Shown here: positions 9,270 through 18,735 of the stretch, one piece after another | How the letters are laid out: each line of letters starts with the position of its first letter | Numbering within the stretch: the stretch's first letter is position 1 | From: Alphaproteobacteria bacterium | GTDB taxonomy: Bacteria > Pseudomonadota > Alphaproteobacteria > Rhizobiales > Xanthobacteraceae | Length of the DNA stretch: 64,000 nt | Reading direction: 5' to 3' | NCBI GenBank assembly: GCA_037200445.1 | Contig: JBBCGH010000001.1 | Coordinates: forward strand, 62,001-126,000 | Made by a program: the position numbers and the translations under genes | The notes under the pieces: generated by a model | Told to the model about the DNA's origin: nothing | Seen by the model: the letters and a program-made list of their open reading frames with translations, nothing else | Database searches by the model: none

Positions 9270-10799
9270 ATGCTCGCCGCCTCACCTGCTTCCAGTTTCT
9301 CGATCGTGCTCCCCAACGAGCAGGCGACGCGACGGCTTGCGTCCGACGTTGCTTCGGTGCTCAAGCCCGGCGACCTGGTGACGCTCTCGGGCGACCTCGG
9401 GGCGGGCAAGACCGCGTTCGCGCGTGCGTTGATCCGGCATCTGGCGGGTGATGAAACATTCGACGTGCCAAGCCCGACCTTCACGCTGGTGCAGACCTAT
9501 GCGCTGCAGCGCTTCGCGGTCGTGCATGCCGACCTCTATCGGGTGACGCACGCGAGTGAGCTCGCCGAGCTCGGCGTGGATGAAGCCGCCGAGAACGCCG
9601 TGGTTCTGCTCGAATGGCCGGACCGCGCGGCGGAAGTGCTGCCTGCCGACCGGCTCGATATCGCGTTCACGCTGGCGCCGAACCTCGGGCCGAACCAGCG
9701 CAATGCCGAGATCACCGGCCACGGCTCATTCGCGCCGCGAATCGAGCGGCTCGCCGCGATCCGCCACTTCCTGATCCGGGAGGGCATGGCGGCGGAGCCC
9801 CGCACGCACGTGCAGGGCGATGCCTCGACGCGGGCTTACGAGCGGCTCACCCACAAAGGGCAAAAATACATCCTGATGAATGCGCCGCGCCGGCCGGATG
9901 GACCTGCGGTGCGCGGCGGCTTGCCCTACAGCGCGATCGCGCATCTTGCCGAAGACGTAAAGCCGTTCGTCGCCATGGCGCGCGCCTTGCGCGAGCGCGG
10001 CCTTTCGGCACCCCAGATCCACGCAGCCGACCTCAACGAAGGGCTGGTGCTGCTGGAAGACCTCGGCACCGAGGGCGTCGTCGAAGGCGACCCGCCCGCC
10101 CCGGTCGAAGAGCGTTACACCGCCGCCGTCGACGTGCTGGTCGCGCTGCACCGCGAGCCGGCCGCCGCAACGCTTTCCGTCGCGCCGGGCATCGACTATC
10201 GCGTGCCGCCTTACGATATCGACGCGTTCCTGATCGAAGCCGAACTGCTGCTCGACTGGTATATCCCGCATCGCGACGGCCTGGTCACCGCTGCGGCACG
10301 CTCCGAATTCTCCGCGCTGTGGCGCGAGGCGCTGAGCCACGCTTACCACCAGCCCGCCACCTGGGTGCTGCGCGACTACCACTCGCCGAACTTGCTATGG
10401 CTTCCCGAGCGCCAGGGGCAGGCGCGTGTCGGGCTGCTCGATTTCCAGGACGCCCTGATGGGCCCCGCGCCGTACGACCTCGTCTCGCTGTTGCAGGACG
10501 CGCGCGTCGACGTGCCGGACGCATTGGAAATCGCACTGCTCGGCCGCTACGTGAAGGCGCGGCTCGACGCCGATACGAATTTCCCGACTTCCGCCTTCGT
10601 GGAGCTTTACGTGGCGCTCGGCGCGCAACGCGCCACCAAAATCCTCGGCATCTTCGCGCGGCTCAATCAGCGCGACGGCAAGCCGCAATACCTGCGTCAC
10701 ATCCCGCGCATATGGCGCTACCTGCGCCGCGCACTGATCCACCCCGCGATGGGCGGGCTCAAAGCCTGGTACGACGTGCATGTTCCGCCGCCGCAATAA
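9270..10799 (+). CDS. tsaE: TsaE - AmgK fusion (tRNA t6A ATPase plus sugar/aminoglycoside-type kinase)
   Basis: Two-domain protein of 509 aa. Residues 1-165 are TsaE, the ATPase of the t6A37 tRNA-modification complex, with Walker A GDLGAGKT at 41-48 and PSPTFTLV. From about residue 173 a phosphotransferase of the AmgK (cell-wall sugar-1-kinase) family follows. It has the catalytic loop VLRDYHSPNLLWL (Asp369) and the metal motif GLLDFQDA (Asp391). AmgK phosphorylates N-acetylmuramate at C1 in peptidoglycan recycling. The next gene, a MurU-like uridylyltransferase 9 bp downstream, performs the following step. Such fusions are known in rhizobia. Confidence 0.9.
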   Translation: MLAASPASSFSIVLPNEQATRRLASDVASVLKPGDLVTLSGDLGAGKTAFARALIRHLAGDETFDVPSPTFTLVQTYALQRFAVVHADLYRVTHASELAELGVDEAAENAVVLLEWPDRAAEVLPADRLDIAFTLAPNLGPNQRNAEITGHGSFAPRIERLAAIRHFLIREGMAAEPRTHVQGDASTRAYERLTHKGQKYILMNAPRRPDGPAVRGGLPYSAIAHLAEDVKPFVAMARALRERGLSAPQIHAADLNEGLVLLEDLGTEGVVEGDPPAPVEERYTAAVDVLVALHREPAAATLSVAPGIDYRVPPYDIDAFLIEAELLLDWYIPHRDGLVTAAARSEFSALWREALSHAYHQPATWVLRDYHSPNLLWLPERQGQARVGLLDFQDALMGPAPYDLVSLLQDARVDVPDALEIALLGRYVKARLDADTNFPTSAFVELYVALGAQRATKILGIFARLNQRDGKPQYLRHIPRIWRYLRRALIHPAMGGLKAWYDVHVPPPQ

Positions 10800-10808
10800 G
10801 GAGACGCG

Positions 10809-11522
10809 ATGATCGACCGCGCCATGGTGCTCGCCGCCGGGCTCGGCAAGCGCATGCGGCCCCTGACCGACACGCTGCCGAAGCCGCTTGTGCCGGTCGC
10901 CGGCAAGGCGCTGATCGATCACGTGCTCGACAAGCTCGGCGACGCGGGCGTGACGCAGGCCGTGGTCAATGTGCACCACAGGGCCGACCAGATTGAAGCT
11001 CACCTCAAGGGCCGCACGCGGCCGCGCATGGTCATCTCGGACGAGCGCGGTGAGTTGCTCGACACCGGCGGTGGAGTCGTGAAGGCGTTGCGGCATCTCG
11101 GCACGGGGCCGTTTTTCCACATGAATTCCGACACGCTGTGGATCGAGGGCGTGACGCCGAACCTCGCAAGGCTCGCGGCGCACTTCGCTGTTGCGCGCAT
11201 GGACATCCTGCTGCTGCTCGCCTCCACCGCGACCAGCATCGGCTATGAGGGGCGCGGCGATTTCAGCATGGCGCCGGACGGGCGACTGACGCGCCGCGCC
11301 GAGCGCGAGGTCGCACCGTTTGTCTATGCGGGCGCCGCGATCTTGAGCCCTGCGATCTTCGCCGGTGCGCCAAACGGCGCGTTCTCGCTCATCCGGATGT
11401 TCGACCGCGCCGCGGAGGCGGGCCGGCTGCATGGCCTGCGGCTCGACGGCACCTGGATGCATGTCGGCACACCCGATGCGATCAAGGCGGCCGAGGCGGC
11501 GATCCTGGAGAGCGTGGCGTAG
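10809..11522 (+). CDS. murU: MurU-like nucleotidyltransferase (N-acetylmuramate-1-phosphate uridylyltransferase)
   Basis: Sugar-1-phosphate nucleotidyltransferase with the N-terminal signature AMVLAAGLGKRMRPLTD, then PKPLVPVAGKALIDHVLD and a single-domain length of 237 aa, the size of MurU. MurU converts MurNAc-1-P to UDP-MurNAc and bypasses de novo synthesis; this route confers fosfomycin tolerance in pseudomonads. AAGGAGACG lies just before the ATG. It forms a pair with the upstream AmgK domain. A mannose-1-phosphate guanylyltransferase role is possible but less likely in this pairing. Confidence 0.82.
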   Translation: MIDRAMVLAAGLGKRMRPLTDTLPKPLVPVAGKALIDHVLDKLGDAGVTQAVVNVHHRADQIEAHLKGRTRPRMVISDERGELLDTGGGVVKALRHLGTGPFFHMNSDTLWIEGVTPNLARLAAHFAVARMDILLLLASTATSIGYEGRGDFSMAPDGRLTRRAEREVAPFVYAGAAILSPAIFAGAPNGAFSLIRMFDRAAEAGRLHGLRLDGTWMHVGTPDAIKAAEAAILESVA

Positions 11523-11529
11523 TTCCGCC

Positions 11530-11745
11530 ACACGGCCGTCATTCCGGAATGGCGCCAACGGGTCCGGCCAAGGCCGGCCCGATGACAGGCTCCGCACTGG
11601 GACCGGGATCCATAACCACCACCCTTTCGAATCTTGCGCCGCCGCGCGTTACGGCTCATGGGAGATTGTGGATTCCGGACTCGCCCATAGTGCGTCGCAG
11701 ACGCGCGTAAACGCGCTTTAGGGCGCACCCCGGAATGACGGAGAG
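11530..11745. repeat. Intergenic repeat mosaic between murU and addB
   Basis: No gene is visible here. The stretch contains GTCATTCCGGAATGGCGCCA, a GGTCCGGCCAAGGCCGGCCC hairpin, and the GACGCGCGTAAACGCGCTTT core followed by GGCGCACCCCGGAATGACGG. The ends CGTCATTCCGG and CCGGAATGACGG are inverted relative to each other. It looks like a nested rhizobial intergenic mosaic element. Confidence 0.65.
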
Positions 11746-11747
11746 AA

Positions 11748-14700
11748 ATGCCCGCCCGCGTCTTCACCATCCCCGCCTCGACGCCGTTCCTGCCGACGCT
11801 GATCGGCGCGCTGCAGCGTGGGGAGCTGATCGAGGGCTTTCCGAATTCCAGCGATCCGCTTGCGCTCGCGAACGCCACGCTGTTTCTGCCGACGCGCCGC
11901 GCCTGTGCGCTCGCGCGCGAGGCCTTCCTCGATGCCGTCGGCGACAAACAGGCCGCCGTGCTGCCGCGCATCGTGCCGCTGGGCGATATCGACGAGGACG
12001 AGTTGGCCTTCGCGGAAGCCGCGAGTGGGGAAGCGGGCCTTGATCTGCTGGATGCCACCCAACCGCTCGAACGGCGCCTGCTGCTTGCGCAACTGATCCT
12101 TCGGTGGATCGCTTCGCCCGGCATGCGCACCGGGAGTGGCCAACCCCTGGTTGCCAATACGCCGGCTTCAGCGCTTGCGCTGGCCGACGCGCTTGCGCGC
12201 CTCATGGACGACATGACCACTCGCAAGGTTCTGTGGAACGAGTTTGATCGTCTGGTGCCGCCTGAACACGACGAGTACTGGCAGAAGACTTTGGATTTTC
12301 TGCGTATCGCCCGGGAGTACTGGCCCGCGGAACTCCGCGACAGAAACAAGATCGATCCTGCCGCCCGGCGCGATCTGCTGATCGAAGCCGAACGCAAACG
12401 GCTCGAAACCCATGGCGGATTCGTGATCGCCGCCGGCTCCACCGGCTCGATGCCCGCGACCGCGAGCCTGCTCGCCACCATCGCGAAGCTGCCGCACGGC
12501 GCCGTGGTGCTGCCGGGCCTCGACGCTGATCTCGATGAAAATTCATGGGAGCTGATCGGTGAGATCAAGGACGGCGGGCGCGTCGTGCAGCCGCCTTCGT
12601 TTGGGCATCCGCAGCTTGCGATGCATGGGCTTTTGCGCCGCATCCGCATTGCGCGCGATGAGGTTGTCGCCCTTGGCACGAGCGGCCCCCGCGAAAAGCT
12701 TAGCTCCGAGGCGTTGCGGCCGCCCGAGACGACCGAGCACTGGGCCGCGCATTCCGATCTCGCAGCGTGCGATGCGGCGCTCGCGGGCATCACGGTGATC
12801 GAGGCGGCGAATGCCGAAGACGAGGCGCTCGCGATCGCGGTGGCGTTGCGCGAGGCGGTTCACGAGAACAAGACCGCCGCGCTGGTGACGCCCGACCGCG
12901 CGCTCGCGCGCCGCGTCGCGGCGGCGCTGATGCGCTGGAACATCGAGGCGGACAACTCCGGCGGGGACCGCCTGCCCGACACCGAGGCCGGCGTATTCGC
13001 GCGGCTTGTGGCGCAGGCTGCATTGAGCGGACTCGAGCCGGTCACGCTGCTCGCGCTGCTGAAGCATGCGCGCTTCCGGCTTGGCGAAAGCGGCGGCGCG
13101 CACAATCGCGCGATCGCTGCGCTGGAGCTTGCGGTACTGCGCGGCCCGCGCCCGCGCGCCGGGAAGCGGGGCCTCGCACATGCGCTCGCCACGTTCCGCG
13201 TCGCAAGAGATTCGCTGCATGGGTCCGATCCGCGCAGGCTGATTGTCGCGGGCGATCTCGATGCCGCAGAGGCGCTGGTGCGCCGAGTGGAAGCCGCGCT
13301 TGCGCCGCTCCAGGCAATCACGGACGCGCAATCGTTCACCGTCATCGCGGCGCTGCATATGGATGCGCTGCGCGCATTGTCGGACGATGGGACGAACGAG
13401 CTCGCCTTCGCCGGCGATGATGGCATCGAGCTTGCGCGCGCGTTCGAGGCGATCGCCGAACCGAGCGCCGTGCTGCGCGCCATGCCCGGCGATTACGTGG
13501 ACCTGTTCGAAACCGCGATCTCGGATCGTGTCTGCGGCCGCGCCGGCCGGCCCGGAGCGCGCGTCCAAATCCTTGGCACCATCGAGGCACGGCTTGTCCA
13601 TGTGGATCGGATGTTGCTCGGCGGCCTCGTCGAGGGCGTATGGCCGCCGGAGACGCGCACCGATCCTTGGCTATCGCGACCGATGCGCCTCGAATTGGGC
13701 CTCGACCTGCCCGAGCGGCGCATCGGATTGTCGGCGCATGACTTCGCACAGCTTCTCGGCATGCCGGAGGTTTTCCTCACCCGCGCAACCAAGGTGCGCG
13801 GAGCGCCGACGGTCGCCTCGCGCTTCATGCAGCGGCTCGCGGCGGTCGCCGGCGAGGCCTGGCCGGAGGCCCTCGCACGCGGCGAGCAGTATCTCGCCTG
13901 GGCGCGCGATCTCGACCGGGCCGAAAAGATCACCTCGGTCAAGCGCCCGCGCCCGACGCCGCCGCTTGCCGCGCGGCCCGGGCGCCTCAGCGTGACCGAG
14001 ATCGAGCACTGGCTGCGCGACCCCTACACGATCTACGCGAAGCACATTCTCGAGCTGCGTCCGCTCGATGCCGTCGACACCCCGCCCGGCGCGCGCGACC
14101 GCGGCACGGTGATCCACGGTGCGATCGGCGACTTCACCGAGAAATACGCGAGCGGGCTGCCTGCCGACCCGCTGGGCGCGCTGGTCGGGCTTGGCGAGAA
14201 GCATTTCGCGCCGCTGCAGGATTATCCGGAGGCGCGCGCGTTCTGGTGGCCGCGGTTCCTCCGCATTGCGCGCTGGTTTATCGCCTGGGAGGCGCAGCGG
14301 CGCGCCAATGCGAGCGCGCTGCATGCCGAAGTGCCCGGCGAACTGAAGATCCAGATCGACAAATGGACCTTCAAGCTCACGACGCGCGCCGACCGCATCG
14401 AGCAGCTTGCCGACGGCTTGTACGCGATCCTCGATTACAAGACCGGCTCGACGCCGACCGAGCCGCAAGTGCGCACCGGGCTCTCGCCGCAGTTGACCCT
14501 CGAGGGCGCGATCCTGCGCCAGGGCGGGTTCAAGGGCGTCGCGCCTGGTTCGCTGAGTGAATTTACCTACGTATCGCTGCGTGGGCGCGAGCCGGCGGGC
14601 GAAGAGAAACCGATCGCGTTCAAGGAGGGCACGGCGGACTTCCACGCTGACATGGCGTTGGCGCGGCTGCGCGGCGTGGTCGAGCGCTTCGCCGACGTGA

Positions 14701-14819
14701 AGACGCCATACCGCTCATTGGTGAGCCCAATGTGGAAGGCGCGCTACGGCGACTACGATCACTTGGCGCGCGTTGCCGAGTGGTCCGCCGGCGGCGAGGA
14801 CGAGGAAGGCGAGCCATGA
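11748..14819 (+). CDS. addB: Double-strand break repair protein AddB
   Basis: Subunit of the AddAB helicase-nuclease that resects DNA ends for RecA loading, replacing RecBCD in this group. The length of 1023 aa matches alphaproteobacterial AddB. The N-terminus has the degenerate helicase signature LFLPTRRACALAREAFLD instead of a canonical P-loop. The C-terminal PD-(D/E)XK nuclease has its core in YAILDYKTGSTPTEPQ near residue 895. Its TGA overlaps the addA start. GAGAGAA precedes the ATG. Confidence 0.93.
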   Translation: MPARVFTIPASTPFLPTLIGALQRGELIEGFPNSSDPLALANATLFLPTRRACALAREAFLDAVGDKQAAVLPRIVPLGDIDEDELAFAEAASGEAGLDLLDATQPLERRLLLAQLILRWIASPGMRTGSGQPLVANTPASALALADALARLMDDMTTRKVLWNEFDRLVPPEHDEYWQKTLDFLRIAREYWPAELRDRNKIDPAARRDLLIEAERKRLETHGGFVIAAGSTGSMPATASLLATIAKLPHGAVVLPGLDADLDENSWELIGEIKDGGRVVQPPSFGHPQLAMHGLLRRIRIARDEVVALGTSGPREKLSSEALRPPETTEHWAAHSDLAACDAALAGITVIEAANAEDEALAIAVALREAVHENKTAALVTPDRALARRVAAALMRWNIEADNSGGDRLPDTEAGVFARLVAQAALSGLEPVTLLALLKHARFRLGESGGAHNRAIAALELAVLRGPRPRAGKRGLAHALATFRVARDSLHGSDPRRLIVAGDLDAAEALVRRVEAALAPLQAITDAQSFTVIAALHMDALRALSDDGTNELAFAGDDGIELARAFEAIAEPSAVLRAMPGDYVDLFETAISDRVCGRAGRPGARVQILGTIEARLVHVDRMLLGGLVEGVWPPETRTDPWLSRPMRLELGLDLPERRIGLSAHDFAQLLGMPEVFLTRATKVRGAPTVASRFMQRLAAVAGEAWPEALARGEQYLAWARDLDRAEKITSVKRPRPTPPLAARPGRLSVTEIEHWLRDPYTIYAKHILELRPLDAVDTPPGARDRGTVIHGAIGDFTEKYASGLPADPLGALVGLGEKHFAPLQDYPEARAFWWPRFLRIARWFIAWEAQRRANASALHAEVPGELKIQIDKWTFKLTTRADRIEQLADGLYAILDYKTGSTPTEPQVRTGLSPQLTLEGAILRQGGFKGVAPGSLSEFTYVSLRGREPAGEEKPIAFKEGTADFHADMALARLRGVVERFADVKTPYRSLVSPMWKARYGDYDHLARVAEWSAGGEDEEGEP

Positions 14820-17800
14820 CGGTTCCCGCCGCGGTCCTCAAGGTCCAGCACGACGCGTCCGATCCGGCCGCGTCCGCATGGGTCGCGGCGAATGCCGGTT
14901 CGGGGAAGACGCACGTGCTGGCGCAACGGGTGATACGGTTGCTACTGCGCGGAACGCCGCCGGAAAAAGTCCTCTGCCTCACCTATACCAAGGCCGCGGC
15001 CGCCAACATGGCGAACCGCGTGTTCGGCGAACTCGCGAAGTGGACGCCGCTCTCGGACGACCAGCTTGATGCCGAGATCGTCAAGATCGAGGGCCGCAAG
15101 CCGGATGCGGCGCGGCGGCTGCGGGCACGGCGGCTGTTCGCGCAGGCGCTCGATACGCCGGGCGGACTGAAGGTGCAGACCATCCACGCGTTCTGCACGC
15201 GGCTGTTGCATCAGTTTCCCTTCGAGGCGGACGTGGCGGCGCGCTTCGAGGTGCTGGAGGAGCGCACCCAGTCCGAGATGATCGATCGTCAGCGCATGGC
15301 CGTGCTGCTCAAGGCCGCAGCCGAGCCGGAGAGCGACCTCGGGCGCGCGCTCAGCGTCGCGATCACCGCGGCCGCCGACATGACCTTCAACGAGATGATC
15401 GTCGAGACGATCGCGCGGCGCGACGAACTGATCGCGTGGATCACGAACGCGGGCGGGATCGCGGCGGCGATCGAGGGACTTTCCCGCGCGCTCGGCATCG
15501 ATCCTGGCGAAACGAGCGGAACCGTCGCTGCGCAGTTCTTCTCCGGCTCGCTGATCGCGGAAAGCGAATATCCGGCCGTCATCGCCGCTCTGGAGCTGGG
15601 ATCGAAGACCGACAAGGACGCCGCAGCCCTGCTGCATTCGCTCGCCGGCTTACACCAAGATGATCGGCTCAAGACCTATCTATCGATCTTCTGTACCGCC
15701 GATCTGAAACCTCGCGCGCGTGTCGCTACCAACACGATTCGTGACAATCACCGGATTTGGTTCGATCGCCTGAAGAACGAGCAAGACCGCGTGTGCGCAC
15801 TGATCGCCCGCCGCCGCGCGATCGAGGCGCGCGAGCGTACCGGCGCGCTCATCACGATCGCGGCCGAGGTGATCGCGCGTTATCGCGCCGAGAAGGAGCG
15901 CCGCGGCCTGCTGGATTACGAGGACCTGATCGACAAGGCGCTGCGCGTGCTCACCGAGGAGCAGGCCAAGTGGGTTCACTACAAGCTCGATCTCGGCATC
16001 GATCATGTACTGATCGATGAGGCACAGGACACGAGCCCGAAGCAGTGGGAGATCGTGCGGCGCTTGACTGCGGAGTTTTTCGCCGGGCTTGGCGCGCGCG
16101 CGGTCACGCGCTCGATCTTCGCCGTCGGCGACGAGAAGCAATCGATCTTCTCCTTCCAGGGAGCGGTTCCGGCGCAGTTCGAGCAGAACCGGCGTCACTA
16201 CGCGAACCAGCTCGAGACCGCCGGAATGAACTTTGCCGACGTAAAGTTCAATGCCTCCTTCCGTTCGGCGCCCCTGGTTCTCGAGGCAGTCGACGAGGTG
16301 TTCCGCGCGGAGTCCGCGCATGCCGGCCTCACCGAGGTGAAGAGCGGGACCGCGCATGAGGCGGTGCGCATCAACGCGCCGGGGCTCGTCGAGCTGTGGG
16401 AGATGATCGAGCCCGACGAAAAGGTGAAGCTCGAAGGCTGGGACGCGCCTTTCGACGAGGCACAGGAGACAAGCCCGCGCGTGCGTCTCGCCCGCAAGAT
16501 CGCCAACACTGTCAAAAGATGGATCGACCGCGGCGACCTCGTCGGCGATGGCGACCAGCGGCACTCGGCGCGCGCGGGCGACATCCTGGTGCTGGTGCGT
16601 CAGCGCGGCGCACTGTTCAACGCCATTATCTATGAGCTCAAGCGCGCGGGCGTCGCGGTTGCGGGCGCCGATCGTCTTACGCTGACCGAGCACATCGCCG
16701 TGATGGACCTGATTGCGCTCGCCGACGCCCTGCTGCTGCCGGACGACGACCTTGCGCTGGCGACCGTGCTGAAGAGCCCACTGTTCGGGCTCACCGAGGA
16801 GCAGATCTTCACGCTCGCGTGGGATCGCAAGAAGTCTCTACGCGCAACGTTGCGGGCGCGCGCGAATGAAATGGATTTCGTCGGCGCGAACACGCGGCTC
16901 GACCGCTACGCCGAGGGGGTCCGGCACCTCTCGCCGTTCGCCTTCTACGCGCGCATCCTCGGGCCGGAACGCGGACGCGCCAGTTTCTACGCGCGGCTCG
17001 GGCCGGAAGCAGCCGACGCGCTCGATGAGTTTCTCGAACTTGCGCTGCTCTACGAGCGCGGCGAGGCGCCGACCCTGCAGGGATTCGTCGCGTGGCTGCG
17101 CGCCGGCCAGACCGAAGTGAAGCGCGATATGGACATCGCGCGCGATGAGGTACGCGTGATGACGGTGCACGGCGCCAAGGGGCTGGAGGCGCCGATCGTG
17201 GTCCTGGCCGATACGGTGACGCCGCCGAAGGGGCCCAAGGAACCCCGTTTGCTCAAGCTACCGGCGAATGCGGCTCCGGATACGCCGGACCGCATCGTGT
17301 GGGCAGGCCGCAAGGCAGATGACGTGCCCCCAGTCGCCGACGCCCGGGCCAAGGCAGTTGGCGCGGCCGAGGACGAATACCGGCGGCTGCTCTATGTGGC
17401 GATGACTCGGGCCGCCGACCGGCTGGTGGTGGCGGGCTCACGCGGCGTGAACCGCGCTCCACCGGGCTGCTGGTACGAGCTGATCGAACGCGCCCTGAAA
17501 GCGGACGCAATCAAGGAGCCGGCCGATGATGGCGAAGGCACCGTGCTGCGCTGGCGCAGGTCGGCCGAAATCGAAAGCGGTGCCGCGACCGCGCCGGCGG
17601 ACGTGCCGCGCGAACAGCCACCTGACTGGCTCACGCGCAATGCGCCGGCGGAGACAGCGCCGCGCAGGATTTCGCCCTCGCTTGCCGATCGCGCGGGGGG
17701 CCGCGACCCGCATGCACTCGCGCGCGGCCGTATTGTCCATCGATTGCTGCAGGCGCTGCCTGCGCTACCGCCGCATCGCCGCGCTGACGCTGCCCGTAAC

Positions 17801-18220
17801 CATCTCGCGCGTGCCAAAGACCTCGATGCGGCGCAGCGCGAAGCCCTGTTGCGCGAGGTCATGGCCATTCTCGACGACGCGCACTTTGCTGCGCTGTTCG
17901 CCGAGAACTCGCATGCCGAAGTGCCGATCGTCGGCCTCGTTCCACAGGCCGGGCGTGTCTCGGGCCAGGTCGACCGCCTCGCCGTCACCGCAACGGAGGT
18001 GATGATCGCCGACTACAAGTCGGACCGCATCGTCCCCCGCGGCACCGACGACATTTCGCCAAGCCACGTGCGGCAGCTTGCGCTCTACCGCGCGGTCTTG
18101 CGCAAGCTCTATCCGAATCACGACGTGCGCGCCGTGCTGGTCTTTACCGCCGGCCCGGCGCTCATCGAGCTCCCGGCTCCGCTACTCGACGCCGAACTGT
18201 CAAGGCTTGCGGCAGGTTAA
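14816..18220 (+). CDS. addA: Double-strand break repair helicase AddA
   Basis: UvrD/Rep-type 3'-5' helicase plus nuclease, 1134 aa. Walker A, AANAGSGKTHV, is at residues 24-34. Walker B is IDEAQDTSP near 402. The UvrD C-terminal motif VMTVHGAKGLEAPIVVLAD is near 780. The RecB-like nuclease motif IADYKSDR lies near the C-terminus. The ATG at 14816 overlaps the addB stop (ATGAC); a longer frame starting inside addB is rejected. It acts with AddB at double-strand ends. Confidence 0.95.
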   Translation: MTVPAAVLKVQHDASDPAASAWVAANAGSGKTHVLAQRVIRLLLRGTPPEKVLCLTYTKAAAANMANRVFGELAKWTPLSDDQLDAEIVKIEGRKPDAARRLRARRLFAQALDTPGGLKVQTIHAFCTRLLHQFPFEADVAARFEVLEERTQSEMIDRQRMAVLLKAAAEPESDLGRALSVAITAAADMTFNEMIVETIARRDELIAWITNAGGIAAAIEGLSRALGIDPGETSGTVAAQFFSGSLIAESEYPAVIAALELGSKTDKDAAALLHSLAGLHQDDRLKTYLSIFCTADLKPRARVATNTIRDNHRIWFDRLKNEQDRVCALIARRRAIEARERTGALITIAAEVIARYRAEKERRGLLDYEDLIDKALRVLTEEQAKWVHYKLDLGIDHVLIDEAQDTSPKQWEIVRRLTAEFFAGLGARAVTRSIFAVGDEKQSIFSFQGAVPAQFEQNRRHYANQLETAGMNFADVKFNASFRSAPLVLEAVDEVFRAESAHAGLTEVKSGTAHEAVRINAPGLVELWEMIEPDEKVKLEGWDAPFDEAQETSPRVRLARKIANTVKRWIDRGDLVGDGDQRHSARAGDILVLVRQRGALFNAIIYELKRAGVAVAGADRLTLTEHIAVMDLIALADALLLPDDDLALATVLKSPLFGLTEEQIFTLAWDRKKSLRATLRARANEMDFVGANTRLDRYAEGVRHLSPFAFYARILGPERGRASFYARLGPEAADALDEFLELALLYERGEAPTLQGFVAWLRAGQTEVKRDMDIARDEVRVMTVHGAKGLEAPIVVLADTVTPPKGPKEPRLLKLPANAAPDTPDRIVWAGRKADDVPPVADARAKAVGAAEDEYRRLLYVAMTRAADRLVVAGSRGVNRAPPGCWYELIERALKADAIKEPADDGEGTVLRWRRSAEIESGAATAPADVPREQPPDWLTRNAPAETAPRRISPSLADRAGGRDPHALARGRIVHRLLQALPALPPHRRADAARNHLARAKDLDAAQREALLREVMAILDDAHFAALFAENSHAEVPIVGLVPQAGRVSGQVDRLAVTATEVMIADYKSDRIVPRGTDDISPSHVRQLALYRAVLRKLYPNHDVRAVLVFTAGPALIELPAPLLDAELSRLAAG

Positions 18221-18347
18221 GGCACGTGAAAACACTGAGGCGTGATCGCGCCTTGACGCTCGCCCCTGTCAACCATACGTTCCGCGCCATCCGGAGGGGC
18301 GTCCCCGCCCACAACCCAAAAAAGCTTGCAAACAACCGAGGTGCCCC

Positions 18348-18671
18348 ATGGGCGTTGCAAAAGTTTCGGACGCGGATTTCGAGGCACAGGTGCTGAAGAG
18401 CGCCGAGCCGGTGGTGGTGGATTTCTGGGCCGAATGGTGCGGCCCCTGCAAGATGATCGCGCCCGCGCTGGAAGAGATCGCCGGCACGATGTACGGCAAG
18501 GTGAAGATCGTGAAGCTCAACGTCGACGAGAACCCGGCGACCGCCGCGAAGTACGGAATCATGTCGATCCCGACGCTGATGCTGTTCAAGAACGGCGAAC
18601 TCGCTTCGCGCCAGGTCGGCGCTGCGCCGAAACAGAAGCTGGAGCAGTGGATCTCGACGGCGACGGCCTGA
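18348..18671 (+). CDS. trxA: Thioredoxin
   Basis: Cytoplasmic thiol-disulfide reductase of 107 aa. Active site [13 protein letters not shown] is at residues 28-40. The cis-proline motif [12 protein letters not shown] is present, and there is no signal peptide. addA-trxA adjacency is typical of the group. A strong hairpin follows the stop codon. Confidence 0.97.
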   Translation: MGVAKVSDADFEAQVLKSAEPVVVDFWAEWCGPCKMIAPALEEIAGTMYGKVKIVKLNVDENPATAAKYGIMSIPTLMLFKNGELASRQVGAAPKQKLEQWISTATA

Positions 18672-18694
18672 CGCGGCCCGAAATTTTGTTTCCG

Positions 18695-18718
18695 ATGGCC
18701 GGCCGAAAGGCCGGCCAT
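18695..18718 (+). terminator. Terminator-like hairpin after trxA
   Basis: A perfect 10-bp stem ATGGCCGGCC / GGCCGGCCAT with a GAAA tetraloop lies 24 bp after the trxA stop. Only a short T-run follows, so intrinsic termination may be weak. The next gene begins 18 bp later. Confidence 0.6.
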
Positions 18719-18735
18719 TTGCGTTGAGGGAGGCC

